NCBI GenBank assembly: GCA_023139715.1 | Contig: JAGLNB010000052.1 | Span: forward strand, 1-8,338 | Direction: 5' to 3' | Source: Planctomycetota bacterium | Lineage (GTDB): Bacteria > Planctomycetota > Phycisphaerae > Sedimentisphaerales > Anaerobacaceae | Length of the DNA: 8,338 bases | Shown here: one piece after another, positions 5,924 to 8,338 of the stretch | How positions within the stretch are numbered: the stretch's first letter is position 1 | Layout of the letters: each line of letters opens with the position of its first letter | Program-made: the position numbers and the translations under genes | The notes under the pieces: model-generated | Database searches by the model: none | Seen by the model: only the letters and a program-made list of their open reading frames with translations | Told to the model about the DNA's origin: nothing

Positions 5924-5955
5924 GCTGATGGCTCGTAACAGCCATCAGCTTTTTT
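5924..5955 (+). terminator. Rho-independent terminator after pilZ
   Basis: A perfect 10-bp stem, GCTGATGGCT (5924-5933) and AGCCATCAGC (5940-5949), closes a six-base loop and is followed directly by six T residues (5950-5955). This is a textbook intrinsic terminator on the plus strand. It ends the pilZ transcript and insulates the argH promoter 39 bp downstream. Confidence 0.93.
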
Positions 5956-5993
5956 CGTTTGCATAGTGGTCAGACGCTGGCGAGTGGTTACGC

Positions 5994-6022
5994 TTGACAC
6001 ATATTATTGCACATCGTATTAT
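5994..6022 (+). promoter_or_regulatory. Sigma70 promoter of argH-thiL
   Basis: The -35 box TTGACA (5994-5999) is a perfect match and the -10 box TATTAT (6017-6022) matches five of six positions, with the optimal 17-bp spacer. Transcription would start near 6028-6030, leaving a leader of about 40 bases that includes the argH ribosome site. The preceding terminator makes this the likely sole promoter of the unit. No ARG-box-like operator was recognised. Confidence 0.85.
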
Positions 6023-6057
6023 TTGTAGTACCTAATCGGAAAAGTTATAAAATTTTT

Positions 6058-6061
6058 GGAG
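6058..6061 (+). promoter_or_regulatory. Shine-Dalgarno deciding the argH start
   Basis: GGAG lies eight bases before ATG 6070. The longer reading frame opens at ATG 6007, but that codon overlaps the spacer region of the promoter and has no ribosome site, so 6070 is the start. Confidence 0.8.
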
Positions 6062-6069
6062 CTACTGAA

Positions 6070-7458
6070 ATGGTCAAGCCGAAAAAAAACTGGGAAAAAC
6101 ACCTTGCTGGGCAGCCCAATGCTCTTGCTGTGGATTTTGTGGAATCGCTTTCCTATGATAAGCGGCTCTACAAATATGATATTGTCGGCTCGATTGCACA
6201 CGCCCAAATGCTCGCCGAGCAAAAGCTGATTACCAAATCTGAATTCAGTCAGATTAAAAACGGCTTAATTGAAATTGGCGAAAAAATCAGCGACGGCAAA
6301 TTCAAGTTTGATAAAACCTATGAAGATATTCATATGGCTATTGAAGCGGCACTTGTGGCAAAAATTGGTGATGCGGGAAAAAAACTGCATACCGGAAGAA
6401 GCCGTAATGACCAAGTGGCTACTGACATTCGGCTTTGGATGCGGGACGAAATAGAAATTCTGCAAACAAAAATAACGCTTTTTCAAAAAGCGTTTGTCAA
6501 ATTGGCAGACAAATACAATGAAGACTTGATGCCGGGTTACACACATTTTCAGCGGGCTCAGCCAATAGTTATTGCTGCGTATCTGTTAAATTTTGTTGAG
6601 CAGTTTGAGCGTGATTTTATTCGGCTTGGAAATTGCAGCGAATTATTAAATGTTTCGCCTCTTGGCTCAGGGGCGATAGCCGGCTCGACTTTGCCATTAA
6701 ATCGCATTAGCACAGCAAAGCAACTCGGCTTTTCCGCAGTTAGTCGAAACAGTATCGATTCAATTAGTGACAGGGATTTTGCAGCTGAATTTATTTTCGA
6801 TTGCTCGCTCATCGCAATGCATCTTTCGCGGCTGGCTGAAGACTGGATAGTATATTCTTCGAATGAATTTGGATTTATCAGGATTGATGACAGTTTCTGC
6901 ACATCTTCGAGTATGATGCCGCAAAAGCGAAACCCGGATATGCTGGAACTGATTCGCGCAAAAACAGGTTCCGTTTACGGCTCGCTGATTGCAATGCTGA
7001 CTATCTTGAAAGCTCAGCCGACCGGCTATAATCGTGATTTGCAGGAAGACAAAATTCATATTTTCTCAGCTGATGATACGGTGAGTGCTTCACTGGATTT
7101 GATTAGAGAAATTGCATTGAATACAAAATTTAATACGAAAAAAATCTCAGCAAATATAAACGCCGGTTTTCTCGATGCAACATCTCTTGCCGAGTATCTG
7201 GTCGAAAAAGGTGTTGCTTTTCGTCATGCACATGGAATCGTGGGAGAATTGGTTACGTATTGCGAAAAGCAGAATAAATCGCTTGCCGAACTTAAGCTGG
7301 ATGAATTCAAAAAGTATTCAACTGCAATAGAAAAAGATGTTTACTCCTGGCTTGGTGCGGAAAATGTTGTAAACAAATATGTCAGCGAAGGGGCAGCTGG
7401 TAAAAAACAGGCAAAGGAACAAATCGCATTTTGGAACCAGCAGCTGGCTAAAAGATGA
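6070..7458 (+). CDS. argH: Argininosuccinate lyase
   Basis: ArgH splits argininosuccinate into arginine and fumarate, the last step of arginine synthesis, as a cytoplasmic homotetramer of the fumarase/aspartase superfamily. From ATG 6070 it has 462 residues, the normal length, and SYDKRLYKYDIVGSIAHA (28-45) aligns with the family start region. Conserved blocks follow in order: LHTGRSRNDQVATD (106-119), GYTHFQRAQP (156-165) with catalytic H159, PLGSGAIAGS (197-206), the mobile signature loop SSSMMPQKRNPDMLE (279-293) with the catalytic serine at S280/S281, and GYNRDLQEDK (319-328). The signature loop has Ser where many members have Gly (GSSxMP), a mild variant. An in-frame extension to ATG 6007 would add 21 residues unlike any ArgH and would lie in the promoter. 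The stop overlaps thiL by ATGA. Expression is expected from the strong sigma70 promoter just upstream. Confidence 0.96.
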   Translation: MVKPKKNWEKHLAGQPNALAVDFVESLSYDKRLYKYDIVGSIAHAQMLAEQKLITKSEFSQIKNGLIEIGEKISDGKFKFDKTYEDIHMAIEAALVAKIGDAGKKLHTGRSRNDQVATDIRLWMRDEIEILQTKITLFQKAFVKLADKYNEDLMPGYTHFQRAQPIVIAAYLLNFVEQFERDFIRLGNCSELLNVSPLGSGAIAGSTLPLNRISTAKQLGFSAVSRNSIDSISDRDFAAEFIFDCSLIAMHLSRLAEDWIVYSSNEFGFIRIDDSFCTSSSMMPQKRNPDMLELIRAKTGSVYGSLIAMLTILKAQPTGYNRDLQEDKIHIFSADDTVSASLDLIREIALNTKFNTKKISANINAGFLDATSLAEYLVEKGVAFRHAHGIVGELVTYCEKQNKSLAELKLDEFKKYSTAIEKDVYSWLGAENVVNKYVSEGAAGKKQAKEQIAFWNQQLAKR

Positions 7459-8338
7459 GTGCGAATGAAGATGCAATAACCAATTGGTTTGCCGGCCAGC
7501 GTAAATTGGCCAAATCAGATTTCCCAATTGGTATTGGCGATGATATGGCCCAAATCCGCCTCGCCAAAGATACTTCTGTTCTTATTACCACCGATATTTT
7601 ACTGGAAGGTGTGCATTTTGATTTTGCAACTGCAACTCTGAAACAAATCGGCTACAAAGCAATGGCGGTCAGTATTAGTGATTGTGCGGCAATGGCGACG
7701 ATTCCTATTGCTGCGGTGGTTTCAGTTGGATTACCAAAAGGTTTTGGTCAAAGGCAATTAAAACAACTGCACGCTGGAATTATATTGGCTGCTGACAAAT
7801 TCAATTGCAAACTTATCGGGGGCGATATTGCCGGCTGGAAAACGAAAAAACCATTTGTGATAAATGTGGCAATGCTAAGCAAGCCGGCTGCAAACAAGCC
7901 GGTAAAACGTTCAGGAGCCAAAGTGGGTGATTGTATTTGTGTAACCGGCTCGCTGGGCGGCTCGGGCGAAAGTCCTGATTACAAACATTTGACATTTGAG
8001 CCGAGAGTCAAAGAAGCAATAGAAATTGCAAAAATGGTAACTATCAATGCAATGCTCGATATTAGTGATGGTCTTAGCAGCGATTTGAACAGAATTTGCA
8101 GGCAAAGCGGTGTTGGTGCAATTATAAATGCAGAAGATATTCCAATTTCACCGCAGGCGGTTCGACTAAGCTCACCGCAGGCAAAAAAAAACAAAGAGCC
8201 GTTAAAAGCAGCGCTTAATGACGGCGAAGATTTTGAATTACTGTTTACCTTATCCACAAAAGATTGCGAAAAATTGTTGAAGAACTGGAACAACAAAACA
8301 GCAATTACAAAAATTGGCGAAATTACTAATACAAATAA
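7455..8338 (+). CDS. thiL: Thiamine-monophosphate kinase (3' end cut by window edge)
   Basis: ThiL phosphorylates thiamine monophosphate with ATP to give thiamine diphosphate, the active cofactor. The frame starts at ATG 7455 inside the argH stop (ATGA) and stays open for 294 codons to the window edge without a stop. The usual length is about 310-330, so only a short tail is missing. The PurM-like family blocks are all visible: GIGDDMA (26-32), TTDILLEGVHF (45-55), SISDCAAM (73-80), IGGD (121-124), VTGSLGGS (163-170), MLDISDGLSSDL (200-211) and NDGEDFELLFT (255-265). The acidic Mg-ATP-binding residues in GDD, TTD, GGD and SDG are intact. No clear ribosome site precedes it, so translation is probably coupled to argH. 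Pairing with argH looks like shared transcription rather than a pathway link. Confidence 0.94.
   Translation, partial: MSANEDAITNWFAGQRKLAKSDFPIGIGDDMAQIRLAKDTSVLITTDILLEGVHFDFATATLKQIGYKAMAVSISDCAAMATIPIAAVVSVGLPKGFGQRQLKQLHAGIILAADKFNCKLIGGDIAGWKTKKPFVINVAMLSKPAANKPVKRSGAKVGDCICVTGSLGGSGESPDYKHLTFEPRVKEAIEIAKMVTINAMLDISDGLSSDLNRICRQSGVGAIINAEDIPISPQAVRLSSPQAKKNKEPLKAALNDGEDFELLFTLSTKDCEKLLKNWNNKTAITKIGEITNTN

Noticed and set aside
5965..5988. AGTGGT direct repeat (5965 and 5983) just upstream of the argH -35
   Set aside because: Two six-base copies 18 bp apart are easily due to chance, and the motif does not resemble a known arginine operator.
6007..6069. An N-terminal extension of ArgH from ATG 6007
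   Set aside because: It lies within the spacer and -10 of a near-consensus promoter, has no ribosome site, and adds residues unlike ArgH; GGAG followed by ATG 6070 fits the family.
1..8338. A novel defence, mobile or biosynthetic system
   Set aside because: Eight of the nine genes belong to recognisable housekeeping or signalling families, with no transposase, integrase, toxin-antitoxin pair or nuclease-helicase cluster beyond RuvABC. The only unknown protein is the 171-residue gene, which is reported separately.

Overview
The window is an ordinary housekeeping stretch of a bacterial chromosome with fairly AT-rich DNA. All nine genes look intact except the two cut by the window edges. Several features suggest a planctomycete, perhaps the Phycisphaerae/Sedimentisphaerales side: a RuvA with a Gly/Pro-rich insertion in its domain I loop, a histidyl-tRNA synthetase with the variant RGLAYYTG signature, and a small HY..AFE hypothetical gene directly behind hisS. 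This placement rests on remembered family features, not on a search, and is tentative.

Layout. (1) Positions 1-2930, plus strand: the 3' part of cysS, then ruvC, ruvA and ruvB. cysS/ruvC and ruvC/ruvA are joined by ATGA stop-start overlaps. ruvA and ruvB are separated by 125 bp of very AT-rich DNA with an unusual 7-bp-periodic, dyad-symmetric structure. The three ruv genes encode the complete Holliday-junction branch-migration and resolution machine. (2) Positions 2944-5169, minus strand: a compact three-gene unit read as a YkgJ-type cysteine-cluster protein, then hisS, then a 171-residue protein of unknown function, with only 3 bp between genes. It converges on ruvB with a 13-bp gap. (3) Positions 5170-5534: a 365-bp divergent intergenic region with no convincing gene, carrying two sigma28-like -10 elements on the pilZ side. 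(4) Positions 5535-5955: a stand-alone PilZ-domain gene (a likely cyclic-di-GMP receptor) with a short structured 3' UTR ending in a textbook intrinsic terminator. (5) Positions 5994-8338: a near-consensus sigma70 promoter driving argH, which overlaps thiL by ATGA; thiL runs off the right edge.

The genes cover separate jobs: tRNA charging (cysS, hisS), recombination and repair (ruvCAB), second-messenger sensing (pilZ), arginine synthesis (argH) and thiamine diphosphate synthesis (thiL). No mobile element, CRISPR array, tRNA or rRNA, or defence system was seen. The most unusual items are the heptad-periodic element between ruvA and ruvB, the possible flagellar-sigma control of the PilZ gene, the hypothetical protein behind hisS that resembles a nuclease fold with lost catalytic residues, and the two-hairpin 3' UTR of pilZ.
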